Made by a program: the position numbers and the translations under genes. A DNA stretch of 64,000 nucleotides from Methylococcales bacterium (GTDB taxonomy: Bacteria; Pseudomonadota; Gammaproteobacteria; Methylococcales; Methylomonadaceae), in assembly GCA_026399095.1 (NCBI GenBank), contig JAPLRP010000020.1, forward strand, positions 27,113 to 91,112, given 5' to 3'. The notes under the pieces were generated by a model. That model saw nothing but the letters and a program-made list of their open reading frames with translations, did no database searches and was not told the origin of the DNA. This document shows, one piece after another, positions 63,404 to 64,000 of the stretch (position 1 is its first letter; each line of letters begins with the position of its first letter).

Positions 63404-64000
63404 AATAAAACTAGATCAACACAAACCAAGCACTTAATAAAAATAAATCAGCTACCGTCCATAAGAATTCGCCCTTGTTATTAAATAAATCATATTACTA
63501 CGCACAAATTTAACCTTATAACCCAAAGGCCTTAAAACATAAAAGCTTATGGAATATATACCGTAAAGAAATAATAACCCCGAAAATGCATGATTGGTGC
63601 AAATAATTAACACAAATGCACCTAATTGAACCACCTGATTGATTAAAAGTAGACGTTCTTAGTTTTTTAAGCCGTTTGCCTTCGCATTAAAACATCTTTT
63701 TAATCGTTTAAGCCTCAGCCCGTCATGGCTAACCGGGATTACAATTAAAAAAACACAACACTCTAACTACTTATGGCGCACTACTTGCTTTTTTTCTAAG
63801 AAAGGGAAATATACATCCTTGAATGACCCCCATTATTTAATAACCATCTCAATAGGCATTTGCGTATTCTGATTAATTTGAACATCAATTCTGGTTGAAC
63901 TTGAACACCTAAAAGCTAACGCATCGATGGAAGTGAATTTTTACTCTAAGTGTTCAACTTGAGTCAAGGAATTCATTTTTTTTCGCATTGATTCTCCTTG
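63404..64000. other. Gene-poor stretch at the right edge, possible small frame
   Basis: No intact gene is supported. On the minus strand AAGGAG (63999-63994) stands 5 bp before ATG 63988, an excellent ribosome site, but the frame (MRKKMNSLTQVEHLE) stops at 63941 with TAA. Past that stop the same frame stays open for 35 codons (KFTSIDALAFRCSSSTRIDV and on) to TAA at 63833. It may be a broken short gene. A 60-codon GTG-started minus-strand frame at 63452-63634 has no ribosome site or recognised domain. Confidence 0.35.

Noticed and set aside
63452..63634. 60-codon minus-strand frame with hydrophobic residues
   Set aside because: GTG start without ribosome site, no recognised domain, in an AT-rich stretch where such frames arise by chance.

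Overview
The window reads as one contiguous, AT-rich gammaproteobacterial chromosome segment. Evidence is the dcw cluster order, rnpB between rsmI and mraZ, the yraN-diaA-dolP group, and zapA/zapB/6S RNA divergent from ygfB-pepP-ubiH. The gene mix (DUF4912 plus GH57, DUF3240-tagged RND pump, many toxin-antitoxin relics) would fit an environmental lineage such as the Methylococcales. No marker for methane oxidation lies in the window, so that placement is a guess.

Layout. 1-14.7 kb: dcw cluster on the minus strand, mraZ-rsmH-ftsL-ftsI-murE-murF-mraY-murD-ftsW-murG-murC-[murB+ddl fusion]-ftsQ (cut by the window edge). It has a recognisable promoter and three MraZ-type boxes. 15.0-15.5 kb: RNase P RNA. 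15.5-19.5 kb: rsmI, then yraN, diaA and a DolP-like lipoprotein on plus, then a flavin reductase-like protein and nadC on minus. 19.8-25 kb: a plus-strand run with a DUF4912 protein, a GH57 glucan-branching-type enzyme, a HugZ/HutZ-like protein, an unknown protein, a methyltransferase, YceI and a beta-class GST.

25-28.5 kb is an accessory patch of toxin-antitoxin genes and relics. It holds a BrnT/CopG-type pair whose toxin start is out of frame across an A8 run, an AbrB antitoxin overlapping a PemK/MazF toxin pseudogene (one stop, two frameshifts), a zeta-like ATPase with a 66-residue partner, an orphan VapB-like antitoxin and a secreted HNH-type nuclease. 28.5-45.5 kb is a metal-efflux region. 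Two complete heavy-metal RND systems face away from each other around a Tim44-like membrane protein. One (minus) ends in a DUF3240 gene, the other (plus) in a PII-like gene. An OprB-like porin and a chromate transporter follow.

45.6-64 kb: 6S RNA, zapA, zapB, ygfB, pepP, ubiH, a decayed ComEA-like gene, cmoB, a lone mlaC-type gene, hemB-aroE, a gamma-carbonic-anhydrase-like protein, a YgjP-type metalloprotease, an MgtC/DUF4010 + TVP38 pair, a YcxB-like protein, ndh, an OmpA-family protein, SirB2, a nucleoside-phosphorylase-like protein and an unknown membrane protein. The last 600 bases hold no convincing intact gene.

I see no CRISPR array, tRNA, rRNA, intact insertion sequence or prophage. 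The strongest oddities are the MurB-Ddl fusion, the homopolymer at the start of the BrnT-like toxin, the MraZ boxes, and the two RND pumps that each end in a small PII/ferredoxin-fold-type gene.
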